Below, in pieces: positions 52,007 through 61,482 of a stretch of 64,000 nucleotides of DNA. The stretch's first letter is position 1; each line of letters begins with the position of its first letter. Position numbers and translations under genes: made by a program. The notes below the pieces were generated by a model. It was not told the DNA's origin. It saw only the letters and a list, made by a program, of their open reading frames with translations, and ran no database searches. Location of the stretch: contig JBGVIL010000026.1 of NCBI GenBank assembly GCA_045123185.1, positions 62,001 through 126,000 of the forward strand. Reading direction: 5' to 3'. The DNA comes from UBA1231 sp045123185. GTDB taxonomy: Bacteria > Bacillota_I > Bacilli_A > ML615J-28 > CAG-313.

Positions 52007-54907
52007 ATGTATAAAAATTATAAACTTATTAAACAACAAACACTAAAAGATATAAATGCTGAAGGAACATTACTTTTCCATGAAAAATCAGGAGCAAAAG
52101 TATTACTTTTAGCAAATGATGATGAAAATAAATCTTTTTGTATTGGATTTAGAACACCACCATATGACAGTACAGGACTACCACATATTCTTGAACACTC
52201 TGTTTTATGTGGATCTCGTAAATTCCCAGTAAAAGAACCATTTGTAGAATTAATGAAAAGTTCTCTTAATACGTTTTTAAATGCAATGACATTTCCAGAT
52301 AAAACAATTTATCCAGTTGCAAGTTGTAATGACCAAGATTTCGCAAACCTTACTGATGTTTATATGGATGCAGTGTTATATCCAAACATTCATTCAAAAG
52401 AACAAATTTTCCAACAAGAAGGCTGGCATTATGAATTAGAAAGTAAAGAAGCTGAACTTACTTATAATGGTGTTGTTTATAATGAAATGAAGGGGGCTTT
52501 CTCATCTCCTGATGGTATTTTAGGTAGAGAGTCTTTAAATGCCTTATTCCCAGATACTGCTTATGGTGTTGAATCTGGTGGTAACCCAGATGATATTCCA
52601 ACACTTACTTATGAAATGTTTAAAGCATTCCATAAGAAATATTATCATCCATCAAATAGTTACATTGTAATTTATGGTAACAGTAATATGGAAGAACGAC
52701 TTGAATGGTTAGATAAAGAATATTTATCACATTTTGATAAAATTGATGTAGATTCTACTCTTACTGTTCAACCAGCTTTTGCTAGTTTAAAAGAAAAGAA
52801 AGTATATTATCCTGTTAATGCAGAACAAGGTACTGAAAATAAAACATTAATGTCTTATAATGTTGCGTTAGAACCACATATTTCATTTACTGAAATTACA
52901 GCATTAGAAATCATTACTCAAGTACTTTTACAATCTGCAGGAGCTCCTTTAGAAAGAGCTTTATTAGATTCTAAAATTGGTGATGTAGTAACTGGCTCTT
53001 TCGATTCTGGTATACTACAACCATCTTTCTCAATTAATGTAAAGAATACTAATGAAGATAAAAAAGAACAGTTCATCAATATTATTGAAAGCGAATTAAA
53101 AAAATATGTTAAAGAAGGGTTAAACAAAAAAGCTTTACAAGCTGCTATCAATAGTTATGAATTTAAACTTCGCGAAGCAGACTTTGGTGGTACTTCAAAA
53201 GGGTTAATCTATACAATCAATAGTTTTAACACTTGGTTATATGATGAATATGATCCATTCTCAACATTTGACTTTACAACAGCATTTGAAACTTTAAAAG
53301 CAAATATTGAAACTGATTATTTTGAAAAATTAATTGAAAAATATTTGATTAATAATAATCATAAAGCATTAGTAATATGTGCTCCAAGTACAACACTTGC
53401 TGAAGAAAAAGAAAAAGCATTAAAAGAAAAACTAGCTAATTACAAAGCAAGTTTATCAAGTGAAGAAATTGAAAACATTGTACAAGCAACTAAATCATTA
53501 AAAGAATACCAAGCAAAACCAGACTCTAAAGAAGCATTAGATACAATCCCACTACTTAAAAAAGAAGACTTATCTTACGATGTGGTGCCATTGCTAACTG
53601 AAGAAAAAGAAATTGCTGGTGTTAAAGTATTACATCATGACTATCCAACAAATGGCATTGGATATTTAAGATTATTATTTAATATTAAAGATATACCTGC
53701 TAGATTTGTTAAATATATTGGAATATTTAAAACTCTACTTGGTAGTCTTGACACTAAGGAACATACATATCAAACATTAGAACAAGACATTGACATTAAT
53801 ACTGGTGGAATTGGATATTCAATTATGACTAATAAGAATGACAAAAATTATCATGTTAACTTATTAGTACGAGCAAACACTCTTTATGATAAACTTGGAT
53901 TTACTTTTGATATTATTAAAGAAGTAATTAATACAACAAACTTTGAAATGAATTCTAGAATTAAAGAATGTTTAGCTATCGAATCATCAAAAATGCAACA
54001 AGCATTAGTTGGAGCAGGACATGCTAAATCATATGTAAGAGCTCTATCATATATTGAACCTGTGTTCTATTATAATGATGCTATCGAAGGAATTGGATAT
54101 TTCGATACAGTAACTGAACTTTTAAAAGATTATGATAATCAATATGAAAGTCTTGTAAATACATTGAAAGAAATGGCTTCATATATATTCACAAAAGAAA
54201 ATCTATTAGTAAGTTTTACTGGTGGAGAAGAAGGATTGAAAGAAGTTGAAAAACTTTTACCTAATTTTATTGAAAGCTTAGGTAATAAAAAAGAAGTGAC
54301 TGATCCATTTGTATTTACACCAAACCAACAAAATGAAGGTTTTAAAGCACCATATGATGTTAACTATGTTGCTTTAGTTGGTAATTATAAATATGATAAT
54401 TTACCATATACTGGTGCTCTACAAGTATTTCAAAACATTATTGCGACTGATTATTTATGGACTAATGTCAGAGTATTAGGTGGAGCATACGGATGTATGT
54501 GTGGATTTACTGGAACTGGTATTTCTTATTTTGTATCTTATCGAGATCCAAATTTAACAAAGACATTAGAAACTTATAAAAATGTTGTAAATTATCTAGA
54601 TCAATTTAGTGCTTCTGAAGAAGAAATGACTAAATATATTATAGGTGCTGTTGGTACATATGATTATCCTAAATCACCTGCTACTAAAGGTGCAAGAGCT
54701 CTTTCATCATATATGAGTGGTCAAACTGATGAAAACTTTAAAAAGGAAAAAGCTGAAATTATTAATGCTACTGAAGCAGACATCAAAGCACTTAAACCAT
54801 ATATTGAATCTATCTTAAAACAAAACAATATATGTGTAATTGGTAACGACAAGAAAGTCGAAGAAGCAAAAGAAATTTTCAAAGAAACTAAAATGTTACT
54901 TAAATAA
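52007..54907 (+). CDS. M16C insulinase-like metallopeptidase
   Basis: This 966-residue protein has the inverted zinc motif H60-x2-E63-H64 (HILEH), followed by SVLCGSRKFPVKEPF and TFLNAMTFPDKTIYPVAS, and a second glutamate in NEMKGAF. Four M16 domains are expected, as in PreP/Cym1, which degrade short peptides in a closed chamber. No signal peptide is visible, so it likely digests cytoplasmic peptides or leaders. AAGGAG precedes the ATG. Length is normal for the M16C family. Confidence 0.95.
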   Translation: MYKNYKLIKQQTLKDINAEGTLLFHEKSGAKVLLLANDDENKSFCIGFRTPPYDSTGLPHILEHSVLCGSRKFPVKEPFVELMKSSLNTFLNAMTFPDKTIYPVASCNDQDFANLTDVYMDAVLYPNIHSKEQIFQQEGWHYELESKEAELTYNGVVYNEMKGAFSSPDGILGRESLNALFPDTAYGVESGGNPDDIPTLTYEMFKAFHKKYYHPSNSYIVIYGNSNMEERLEWLDKEYLSHFDKIDVDSTLTVQPAFASLKEKKVYYPVNAEQGTENKTLMSYNVALEPHISFTEITALEIITQVLLQSAGAPLERALLDSKIGDVVTGSFDSGILQPSFSINVKNTNEDKKEQFINIIESELKKYVKEGLNKKALQAAINSYEFKLREADFGGTSKGLIYTINSFNTWLYDEYDPFSTFDFTTAFETLKANIETDYFEKLIEKYLINNNHKALVICAPSTTLAEEKEKALKEKLANYKASLSSEEIENIVQATKSLKEYQAKPDSKEALDTIPLLKKEDLSYDVVPLLTEEKEIAGVKVLHHDYPTNGIGYLRLLFNIKDIPARFVKYIGIFKTLLGSLDTKEHTYQTLEQDIDINTGGIGYSIMTNKNDKNYHVNLLVRANTLYDKLGFTFDIIKEVINTTNFEMNSRIKECLAIESSKMQQALVGAGHAKSYVRALSYIEPVFYYNDAIEGIGYFDTVTELLKDYDNQYESLVNTLKEMASYIFTKENLLVSFTGGEEGLKEVEKLLPNFIESLGNKKEVTDPFVFTPNQQNEGFKAPYDVNYVALVGNYKYDNLPYTGALQVFQNIIATDYLWTNVRVLGGAYGCMCGFTGTGISYFVSYRDPNLTKTLETYKNVVNYLDQFSASEEEMTKYIIGAVGTYDYPKSPATKGARALSSYMSGQTDENFKKEKAEIINATEADIKALKPYIESILKQNNICVIGNDKKVEEAKEIFKETKMLLK

Positions 54908-54909
54908 TG

Positions 54910-54943
54910 AAAAGGTTAGCAATCTGCTAACCTTTTATTTTTT
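54910..54943. terminator. bidirectional terminator, M16C peptidase and DtxR-type gene
   Basis: An 11-bp stem, AAAAGGTTAGC with GCTAACCTTTT, around AATCT, with T-rich flanks on both sides. The convergent regulator gene ends in the 3' arm. Confidence 0.85.
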
Positions 54944-55304
54944 GATAATAAGTTTTTAATGCATCAAAACTTTCATCGCTTAAATCATGTTCAATTTTGC
55001 ATGCATCTTCTAAGGCTGTTATTTCACTAACACCTAACATCATTAAACATGTTGATATAATTTGATGTTTTTCATAAACATAAGCAGCTAATTCAAGCCC
55101 TTTATCAGTTAATCCAATATTACCATTCTCTTCATCAACTGTAATGAAATTATTGGATTTTAATTTTTTTAATGCAACACTAACACTAGGTTTAGAGTAT
55201 CCCATATCTTGTGCAAGATCAATTGCTCGTAGTGTTTTATTTGTTTTTGTTAATATATATATTCTTTCTAAATAATCTTCACTTGATTTAAATTTATTCA
55301 TCAT
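54927..55304 (-). CDS. DtxR/MntR-family metal-dependent regulator
   Basis: I chose the start at 55304 (MMNKFKSSEDYLE), after GAGGT on the reverse strand. The 125-residue protein has the N-terminal winged helix with SSEDYLERIYIL, IDLAQDMGYSKPSVSVALKKL, and a dimerisation/metal domain with CKIEHDLSDE, where Cys, Glu and His form a metal site. There is no C-terminal SH3 domain, so it is the short MntR-like form. It is divergent from feoAB. Control of feo by iron or manganese is inferred. Confidence 0.9.
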   Translation of the reverse strand: MMNKFKSSEDYLERIYILTKTNKTLRAIDLAQDMGYSKPSVSVALKKLKSNNFITVDEENGNIGLTDKGLELAAYVYEKHQIISTCLMMLGVSEITALEDACKIEHDLSDESFDALKTYYQKIKG

Positions 55305-55320
55305 TAAGTACCTCAAGTTT

Positions 55321-55348
55321 ATTTTATCATAAAAAAATAAATAATCAA
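55321..55348 (-). promoter_or_regulatory. promoter of the DtxR-type gene
   Basis: On the reverse strand TTGATT and TAAAAT are separated by 16 bases, with TGA before the -10. It lies back to back with the feo promoter but does not overlap the palindromes there. Confidence 0.5.
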
Positions 55349-55365
55349 ATTTTTAAGTAAATTGT

Positions 55366-55394
55366 TTGACAATCTTGTTAAAACTGCGTATAAT
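55366..55394 (+). promoter_or_regulatory. consensus promoter of the feo operon
   Basis: TTGACA and TATAAT are separated by exactly 17 bases. Two 16-bp palindromes follow downstream of the -10, so a bound repressor would block initiation or elongation. Confidence 0.85.
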
Positions 55395-55403
55395 TATTCA
55401 GTA

Positions 55404-55419
55404 GTTAGTTATAACTAAC
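55404..55419. promoter_or_regulatory. first palindromic operator of feo
   Basis: GTTAGTTATAACTAAC is a perfect 16-bp palindrome beginning 10 bases after the -10. The half-site GTTAGT resembles the TTAGGTTAG half of DtxR/IdeR iron boxes. A DtxR-type regulator gene lies next to it. Confidence 0.75.
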
Positions 55420-55445
55420 CGGTTTAATATTTTTTTAATGATATA

Positions 55446-55461
55446 GTTAGTCTAGACTAAC
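55446..55461. promoter_or_regulatory. second palindromic operator of feo
   Basis: GTTAGTCTAGACTAAC is a perfect 16-bp palindrome that matches the first operator at 14 of 16 positions. Its start is 42 bases from the first, close to four helical turns, which suits cooperative binding of two dimers on one face. Confidence 0.75.
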
Positions 55462-55493
55462 CTATTAAAACATATAATTAATATGGAGGACAT

Positions 55494-55733
55494 ATGGAAA
55501 AGAAACTAAGCGAATTTAATATTGGCGAAAAAGGTGTTATTAAATATGTTAATGGTGAAGGTAAGATCAGAAGAAGACTTTTTGATATGGGGCTTACACC
55601 TGGAGCATATGTATACTTAAGAAAAAAAGCTCCACTTGGTGATCCAATTGAAATTACAGTTAGAGGATATGAACTTACACTTAGAAAAAGTGAAGCTGAC
55701 TTTGTCTTAATGACAATGAAGGAGAATAAATAA
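55494..55733 (+). CDS. feoA: ferrous iron transport protein FeoA
   Basis: This 79-residue SH3-like protein has the FDMGLTPGAYVYLRKKAPLGDP core, the family hallmark. It supports FeoB in ferrous iron uptake. A GGAGG lies before the ATG. It stops directly before the feoB ATG. Confidence 0.95.
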   Translation: MEKKLSEFNIGEKGVIKYVNGEGKIRRRLFDMGLTPGAYVYLRKKAPLGDPIEITVRGYELTLRKSEADFVLMTMKENK

Positions 55734-58025
55734 ATGAAACATTTTGCGTTAGTAGGAAACCCAAATAGTGGTAAGACAACACTATTTAATTCATTGACTG
55801 GTTCAACTGCTCATGTTGGAAACTGGCCAGGTGTAACTGTTGATAAAAGAGAAGGTAATTATAAAAAATTAAATGAGTTAATTTCAATTGTTGATTTACC
55901 AGGTATTTATTCATTAAGTCCATATACTCCTGAAGAAGTAATATCAAGAAACTATATTTTAGATGAAAAACCAGATTGTGTAATTAATATAATTGACGCA
56001 ACTAACCTTGAAAGAAACTTATATCTTACAACTCAATTGTTAGAAATCGATGTTCCAATTATTATTGCATTAAACATGATTGACTCGGTAAATAAAAACG
56101 GAGATCAAATAGATGCAAAATTATTAGAAAAGAAATTTAATATTCCTGTTGTTGAGATTTCAGCGTTAAAAGAATATAACTTAGATTTACTTATGGAAAG
56201 AGCTTATAAAACATGTTTAGAGTCAAGAAAAGCAAGAACTGTTTTAGAAGGTGGAACACTTAGCCATTTAGTTAAAGATGTTCAAACAGCTTTTACGGGT
56301 ATTAAAGTAGATAACCCATTATTCCATGCAGTTAAATTAGTTGAACTAGATGATTTAGAAACAACTAATCATCCAGAACTTGTTGGTATTGTTGAAGAAT
56401 TTAAAAAGTCATTTAATGATGATATCTTTGGAGCCGACTTTGAAGCTATTATCGCAGATAGCAGATATAAATATATTACTTCAAATTTAGAAGGTGTTAA
56501 GATAACTTCAAAAAAACATGATGAAAATTATGAACCATCAAAATCTGATAAAATTGATAAAGTATTAACAAATAAATGGCTTGGAATTCCAATCTTCCTT
56601 GCAATATTATTCTTATTATTCCACTTTACTTTCTCAGAAAACTTATTTTTCTTAGGTGGTTTACTTGGAGAAATTGAACCAAGCTTTGCTGGTACAGCCT
56701 TTGAAGGACTTTTATGGACAGAAGGTGGTATTAATTCGATTGGCGTTATATTGTTTAATTTAGTTGATTGTTCGACTGCATATATTGGAGAACTTGTTGC
56801 AGGTTTACTAGAAACTAGTCCAGCATGGGTTAGTGGATTAATCGTAGACGGTGTATTAGGTGGAATCTTTGGCGTATTAAGTTTTGTTCCACAAATTTTA
56901 CTATTATTCTTATTCTTCTCAATTTTAGAAGATAGTGGTTATATGGCACGTGTTGCGTTTATTCTAGATAAGATTTTTAGAAAATTTGGTTTATCAGGCA
57001 GATCTTTCATGCCAATGATTATGGGATTTGGATGTTCTGTTCCTGCTATGATTAATACAAGAACTCTAGTTGATGAAAATGAAAAAGTTGCAACTGTACG
57101 TGTTATTCCTTTCTTTTCATGTGGCGCTAAACTTCCAATATTAACAGCAATAGCTGGTGGTATTTTAGCAGTATTTAATGTAGGTAATGCGGACTTAATT
57201 ACATATGGTATGTATGTTCTTGGTATGACAACTGCTATTGTTACAGTTTTACTTATGAGAAATACAACAATGAGAGGAGATGTTCCACCGTTTATTATGG
57301 AACTTCCATCATATCATTTACCTCAATTTAAATCATTAATGATTCACTTATGGGATAAATTGAAACATTATATTGAAAAAGCATTTACAATTATTCTTGC
57401 ATCAACTATTGTAATTTGGTTCTTATCACACTTTACATGGGATTGGAAACTAGTTGAAGACGCAGAAATGAATTTATCTATTTTAGCAAGTCTTGGTAAA
57501 CTTATTCAACCAATCTTCACCCCACTTGGATTTGGTTCACAACTAGGTACATTTGGTTGGGTATTTGGTGTTGCTGCTATTACAGGTTTAATTGCCAAAG
57601 AAAATGTTATTGCAACATTTGGAACTCTTGCTGCTTGTTTAGTCTCACTTATGAGTCATAATCCAGAATATTTACTTCAATTTGGAAATATTGATTTTGC
57701 TGCATTAGAAGATGGTGTAAAAGCAACAGAAGCAATGATTTCTGCAACAGGTATTACAGTTGGAGGATTGTTAGCATATATCGCATTTAATATGACTACT
57801 ATCCCATGTTTTGCTACTGTCGCAACTGCTCGTGGTGAACTTACAAATAAGAAGTTTAGAAATACTTTAATTTTCTGGCTTGCAACAAGTTATATTACAT
57901 CTACAATAGTTTATTTAGCATTTGAATTTACTTGGACTCTTTCAATCATTATTCCACTATTTATCTTAACAGGAGTATGTATTGCGTTATTTAATAAATA
58001 TCGTGATTCAAAAGTAAAAGCATAA
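55734..58025 (+). CDS. feoB: ferrous iron transporter FeoB
   Basis: This 763-residue protein has an N-terminal GTPase with G1 GNPNSGKTT at residues 8-16, HVGNWPGVTVDKREG (G2), DLPGIYSL (G3) and NMID (G4), then a helical spacer, a membrane domain with two Gate regions and the conserved MGFGCSVPAMINTRTL and FSCGAKLPILTAI. It imports Fe2+. It lies between feoA and a Cys-rich small protein. Its stop overlaps the next ATG by one base. Confidence 0.97.
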   Translation: MKHFALVGNPNSGKTTLFNSLTGSTAHVGNWPGVTVDKREGNYKKLNELISIVDLPGIYSLSPYTPEEVISRNYILDEKPDCVINIIDATNLERNLYLTTQLLEIDVPIIIALNMIDSVNKNGDQIDAKLLEKKFNIPVVEISALKEYNLDLLMERAYKTCLESRKARTVLEGGTLSHLVKDVQTAFTGIKVDNPLFHAVKLVELDDLETTNHPELVGIVEEFKKSFNDDIFGADFEAIIADSRYKYITSNLEGVKITSKKHDENYEPSKSDKIDKVLTNKWLGIPIFLAILFLLFHFTFSENLFFLGGLLGEIEPSFAGTAFEGLLWTEGGINSIGVILFNLVDCSTAYIGELVAGLLETSPAWVSGLIVDGVLGGIFGVLSFVPQILLLFLFFSILEDSGYMARVAFILDKIFRKFGLSGRSFMPMIMGFGCSVPAMINTRTLVDENEKVATVRVIPFFSCGAKLPILTAIAGGILAVFNVGNADLITYGMYVLGMTTAIVTVLLMRNTTMRGDVPPFIMELPSYHLPQFKSLMIHLWDKLKHYIEKAFTIILASTIVIWFLSHFTWDWKLVEDAEMNLSILASLGKLIQPIFTPLGFGSQLGTFGWVFGVAAITGLIAKENVIATFGTLAACLVSLMSHNPEYLLQFGNIDFAALEDGVKATEAMISATGITVGGLLAYIAFNMTTIPCFATVATARGELTNKKFRNTLIFWLATSYITSTIVYLAFEFTWTLSIIIPLFILTGVCIALFNKYRDSKVKA

Positions 58026-58249
58026 TGAAACCAATAGAAATTATAGTAATCATACTTTGTGTATTAATAGTTGGTGGAGTAATTGGTAGATATATATATC
58101 GAAAAGTAAAAAAACTTCCAACAGGTGAATGTGCTTGTTGTAGTAAAACGAAAAAGAAAAGTAATATAGCAGAAATGTATTACAAGAGTTATCCCAAAAA
58201 TGATGGTAATTCATGTTGTGTAAATCGCCATACCAACAGACCTCTATAA
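58025..58249 (+). CDS. FeoB-associated Cys-rich membrane protein
   Basis: This 74-residue protein has one N-terminal membrane helix (about residues 4-24) and a Cys-rich cytoplasmic tail with C-x-C-C (ECACC) and a later SCC. Such proteins often follow feoB in Bacillota and may be FeoC-like partners or Fe-S/iron-binding. It overlaps feoB by one base and ends the operon. Confidence 0.85.
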   Translation: MKPIEIIVIILCVLIVGGVIGRYIYRKVKKLPTGECACCSKTKKKSNIAEMYYKSYPKNDGNSCCVNRHTNRPL

Positions 58250-58256
58250 CAAAATG

Positions 58257-58288
58257 AAGACCTTGTTTCGACAAGGTTTTTATTTTTT
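58257..58288 (+). terminator. terminator of the feo operon
   Basis: A 10-bp stem (ACCTTGT with ACAAGGT plus flanking pairs) closed by a TTCG tetraloop is followed by TTTTTATTTTTT. It begins seven bases after the last stop. Confidence 0.9.
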
Positions 58289-58310
58289 AGATGAAATAAT
58301 TTTCAGAATA

Positions 58311-58319
58311 TGATATAAT
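58311..58319 (+). promoter_or_regulatory. extended -10 promoter of the GNAT gene
   Basis: TGATATAAT lies 62 bases before the ATG at 58382. No clear -35 is seen. The A-rich leader has no strong hairpin. Confidence 0.5.
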
Positions 58320-58381
58320 AGTCGAGTGCTATTTTTTAAGAAGAAAAAAATAACTAATTAAGAAAGATAAAAGGTATTTTT

Positions 58382-59509
58382 ATGAGTATTATTATTAAAG
58401 AAGTAGTAGGGAAAAAAGATTTAAAGAAATGGGTGGATTTTCCAAACAAGTTATATAAGAAGGTACCGGCATATGTTCCCTTTTTATTTAATGATGAAAT
58501 GGATACATTTACAAAAGCAAAAAATCCAGCATATGATTTTTGTGAAACAAAGTTGTTTTTAGCATATATCGATCATAAAATCGTTGGAAGAATTGGTGCT
58601 TTAATTAATCATGCTTACAATAAAAAATGGAATAAGAACGCTATGCGTTTTACAAGATTTGATTTTATTGATGATTATGAAGTATCAGAGGCATTATTTA
58701 ATGAAGTAATTAAATGGGCTAAAGAAAATAATTTAACTGAAGTAATGGGTCCAATTGGATTTACAGATTTAGATCATGAAGGAATGTTAGTTGAAGGTTT
58801 TGATGAACTTAATATGTCAATTACTTTCTATAATCATCCATATTATATTAAACATATGGAAAGATTAGGTTTAACAAAAGACATTGACTGGATGGAATTT
58901 CAAATTAAAGTTCCTGAACAACTTGATCCACGTATCGAAAGAATATCAGAACATCTTATTCAAAGAAACGGATACGAACTAGTAACTTATACAAGTAGAA
59001 AAGTATTATTAAATGATGCTTTTGAAGCATTTAAAGTTATTGATGAAGCATTCTCTGTTTTGTACGGAACAGTACCACTAACAGAAAAAATAATCAATAA
59101 AGCAGTTGCTGACTATATTCCACTTGTTAATTTGAAATATATATGTTCTGTTAAAGATAAAGAAGGTAAAATTATTGGCTTTGGTATCTTAGTTCCTTCA
59201 ATCGCAAAAGCATTAAAAAAATGTAATGGTAGAATGGTTCGTGGAATCTTTAGATTATTAAAAGCCTTAAAAGGAAAGAACGATACTTTAGAAATGTTTC
59301 TAATAGGAATAACACAAGAACATCAAAAGAAAGGTGTTCCTGCAATTATAATGAATCAAATTATCAAAGTGTGTATCGAAAATGGCGTTAAAATTTGTGA
59401 AACAGGACCTGAGTTAGAAACAAATGACAGTGTTCAAAGCATGTGGAAAACATTTGACGCTAGACATCATAAACGTCGTCGTTGTTGGATTAAACAAATT
59501 GATGAATAA
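58382..59509 (+). CDS. GNAT-family acyltransferase, large
   Basis: This 375-residue protein has an N-terminal half with LAYIDHKIVGRIGALI and AKENNLTEVMGPIGFTDLDHEGML, and a C-terminal half with LEMFLIGITQEHQKKGVPAIIMNQI, which fits the acetyl-CoA binding site of a GNAT domain. This long family is widespread but uncharacterised. It likely acts in the cytoplasm. It is followed by the broken GtrA gene. Confidence 0.75.
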   Translation: MSIIIKEVVGKKDLKKWVDFPNKLYKKVPAYVPFLFNDEMDTFTKAKNPAYDFCETKLFLAYIDHKIVGRIGALINHAYNKKWNKNAMRFTRFDFIDDYEVSEALFNEVIKWAKENNLTEVMGPIGFTDLDHEGMLVEGFDELNMSITFYNHPYYIKHMERLGLTKDIDWMEFQIKVPEQLDPRIERISEHLIQRNGYELVTYTSRKVLLNDAFEAFKVIDEAFSVLYGTVPLTEKIINKAVADYIPLVNLKYICSVKDKEGKIIGFGILVPSIAKALKKCNGRMVRGIFRLLKALKGKNDTLEMFLIGITQEHQKKGVPAIIMNQIIKVCIENGVKICETGPELETNDSVQSMWKTFDARHHKRRRCWIKQIDE

Positions 59510-59511
59510 CA

Positions 59512-59811
59512 ATGTATCAATCAAGTAAATTTAAAGAGTTTATTCGTATTATAATGTTTACTCTAGTTTCAATATCTGGCACATTTGTATTAATGAATGA
59601 TCTTTGTAAATGAAACTATTGGTTGTCTTATTTAATCAGTTTGTTATTATCTGTTTTATGGAATTTTACAATTAATAGAAAAGTTACTTTTAAATCAGCA
59701 AATAATTATAAAGTAGCAATGTTATCAAATTTTGTTCTTGAGTTTTTATATACAAGATATCTGGTATATCGAAATTCATGTAACACAGCTATAAAAAACA
59801 AAACTACATAA
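59512..59811 (+). pseudogene. degraded GtrA-like membrane protein gene
   Basis: One frame runs from ATG 59512 to TAA 59809-59811, broken only by an in-frame TGA at 59611-59613. The part after it, YWLSYLISLLLSVLWNFTINRKVTFKSANN, matches GtrA-like flippases. A further stretch, NFVLEFLYTRYLVYRNSCNT, joins directly where a normal protein has about 40 more residues, so an internal deletion is also likely. The TGA stands just before the conserved NYWLSY, a place where Trp would fit. It begins two bases after the GNAT stop and ends at a terminator. Confidence 0.7.
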
Positions 59812-59834
59812 GTATTTTCTTATGTAGTTTTTTT
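59801..59834 (+). terminator. terminator after the GtrA remnant
   Basis: A 12-bp perfect stem, AAACTACATAAG with CTTATGTAGTTT, around TATTTT is followed by TTTT. It overlaps the stop codon. Confidence 0.88.
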
Positions 59835-59864
59835 AATTAGAAAAATTATTTTACGCATAACATT

Positions 59865-59892
59865 TTGAAAAAATATAAAGTTGTGGTATAAT
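59865..59892 (+). promoter_or_regulatory. promoter of lysS
   Basis: TTGAAA and TATAAT are separated by 16 bases, with TGG before the -10 as an extended element. The leader to the ATG is about 32 bases, too short for a T-box. Confidence 0.7.
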
Positions 59893-59924
59893 ATCTACGA
59901 TTTATAATAGAAAGGAACATATAT

Positions 59925-61418
59925 ATGGACCATCAAGTACAATTAACAGAACAAGAACAAATTAGACGTAATAAAATGGAAGACTTACGTCAAAAAGGAA
60001 TTGATCCATTTGGATCACGTTATGAAAGAACAGAAAACTCTAAAACTTTAAAAGAAAAGTATGCGGCTTATTCTAAAGAAGAACTACATGAATTAAATAA
60101 AACAGCAAAAGTTGCTGGTCGTATTATGACTAAAAGATGTAAAGGTAAAGTTGGATTTATGCATATCCAAGATAAATTTGGACAACTTCAAGTTTACTTA
60201 CGTTTTGACACTTTAGGTGAAGAAGAATATGCATTATTTAAAGTTGCAGATATCGGCGATATCGTTGGTATTGAAGGTGAAGTAATGCGTACAGATATGG
60301 GTGAACTTACTGTTAAAGCTCTTCATTATACTCATCTTTCAAAAGCATTAAGACCACTTCCTGAAAAATTCCATGGTCTACAAGATAAAGAAGAAGCTAG
60401 ACGTCGTCGTTATGTTGATTTAATTATGAATGAAGAATCTAGAAGAATTGCATTCACTAGACCAAGAATCATTCGTGGTATTCAAAATTATTTAGATTCA
60501 AAAGGTTATGTTGAAGTTGAAACACCAGTATTAAATCCAATTCTAGGTGGTGCATCTGCAAGACCATTTATTACACATCATAATACTTTAGATATGGAAT
60601 TCTATTTAAGAATTGCAACTGAACTACATTTAAAACGTTTAATCGTTGGTGGTATGGAAGCAGTTTATGAAATTGGAAGACTATTTAGAAATGAAGGCAT
60701 GGATGCTACACATAATCCTGAATTTACAACTGTTGAAGCATATTTAGCATATGGTGATTTATCTGATATGATGGAACTAGTTGAAGGTGTAATTGTTAAA
60801 CTTGCAACAGAAATTTGTGGAAAAACTGATTTTGTATGGAACGGATGTGAAATCTCACTTAAAGCTCCATTCAAACGAGTTCATATGGTTGACGCGATTA
60901 AAGAAGTAACAGGCATTGATTTCTGGAACATTACTGATTTAGAAAAAGCACTAAGTCTTGCAAAAGAACATGAAATTGAAGTTCCTGCCCACCAAAAATC
61001 AATTGGTCACATTATTAATTTATTCTTTGAAAAATATGTTGAAGATACTTTAATTCAACCAACTATTCTTTATGGACACCCAATTGAAATTAGTCCGCTT
61101 ACTAAGAAAAATCCACTAGATCCAAGATTTACAGATCGCTTTGAACTTTTCATTGGTAAGAAAGAATTCGCAAATGCATATACTGAGTTAAATGATCCAA
61201 TTGATCAAAAAGAAAGATTTATTGAACAATTAAAAGAACGTGAACTTGGTAATGATGAAGCTAACGATATGGATACAGACTTCATTGAAGCATTAGAATA
61301 TGGTATGCCTCCAACAGGTGGTATCGGAATTGGTATTGACCGTCTTGTTATGTTATTAACTGAAACAGATACAATTCGTGATGTATTATTATTCCCACAT
61401 ATGAAAACAAGAAACTAA
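59925..61418 (+). CDS. lysS: lysyl-tRNA synthetase, class II
   Basis: This 497-residue enzyme has the OB-fold tRNA domain (AGRIMTKRCKGKVGFMHIQDKFGQLQVYL) and the class II core: RYVDLIMNEESRR and RGIQNYLDSKGYVEVETPVL (motif 1), RIATELHLKRL and RNEGMDATHNPEFT (motif 2), and GGIGIGIDRLVMLL (motif 3). Length and motifs are normal. An AAAGGAA precedes the ATG. It is a single-gene transcript with its own promoter and terminator. Confidence 0.98.
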   Translation: MDHQVQLTEQEQIRRNKMEDLRQKGIDPFGSRYERTENSKTLKEKYAAYSKEELHELNKTAKVAGRIMTKRCKGKVGFMHIQDKFGQLQVYLRFDTLGEEEYALFKVADIGDIVGIEGEVMRTDMGELTVKALHYTHLSKALRPLPEKFHGLQDKEEARRRRYVDLIMNEESRRIAFTRPRIIRGIQNYLDSKGYVEVETPVLNPILGGASARPFITHHNTLDMEFYLRIATELHLKRLIVGGMEAVYEIGRLFRNEGMDATHNPEFTTVEAYLAYGDLSDMMELVEGVIVKLATEICGKTDFVWNGCEISLKAPFKRVHMVDAIKEVTGIDFWNITDLEKALSLAKEHEIEVPAHQKSIGHIINLFFEKYVEDTLIQPTILYGHPIEISPLTKKNPLDPRFTDRFELFIGKKEFANAYTELNDPIDQKERFIEQLKERELGNDEANDMDTDFIEALEYGMPPTGGIGIGIDRLVMLLTETDTIRDVLLFPHMKTRN

Positions 61419-61440
61419 GAGATTACTCTTAGTTTTTTTC
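61412..61440 (+). terminator. terminator of lysS
   Basis: A 9-bp stem, AACTAAGAG with CTCTTAGTT, around ATTA is followed by TTTTTT. It overlaps the lysS stop codon. Confidence 0.88.
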
Positions 61441-61482
61441 ATAATTTAGACTTGTAAATAATATATATTTATGAGGTGCTTT

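Noticed and set aside
59835..59924. T-box leader before lysS
   Set aside because: The leader after the -10 is only about 32 bases long and no T-box sequence or stem is present.
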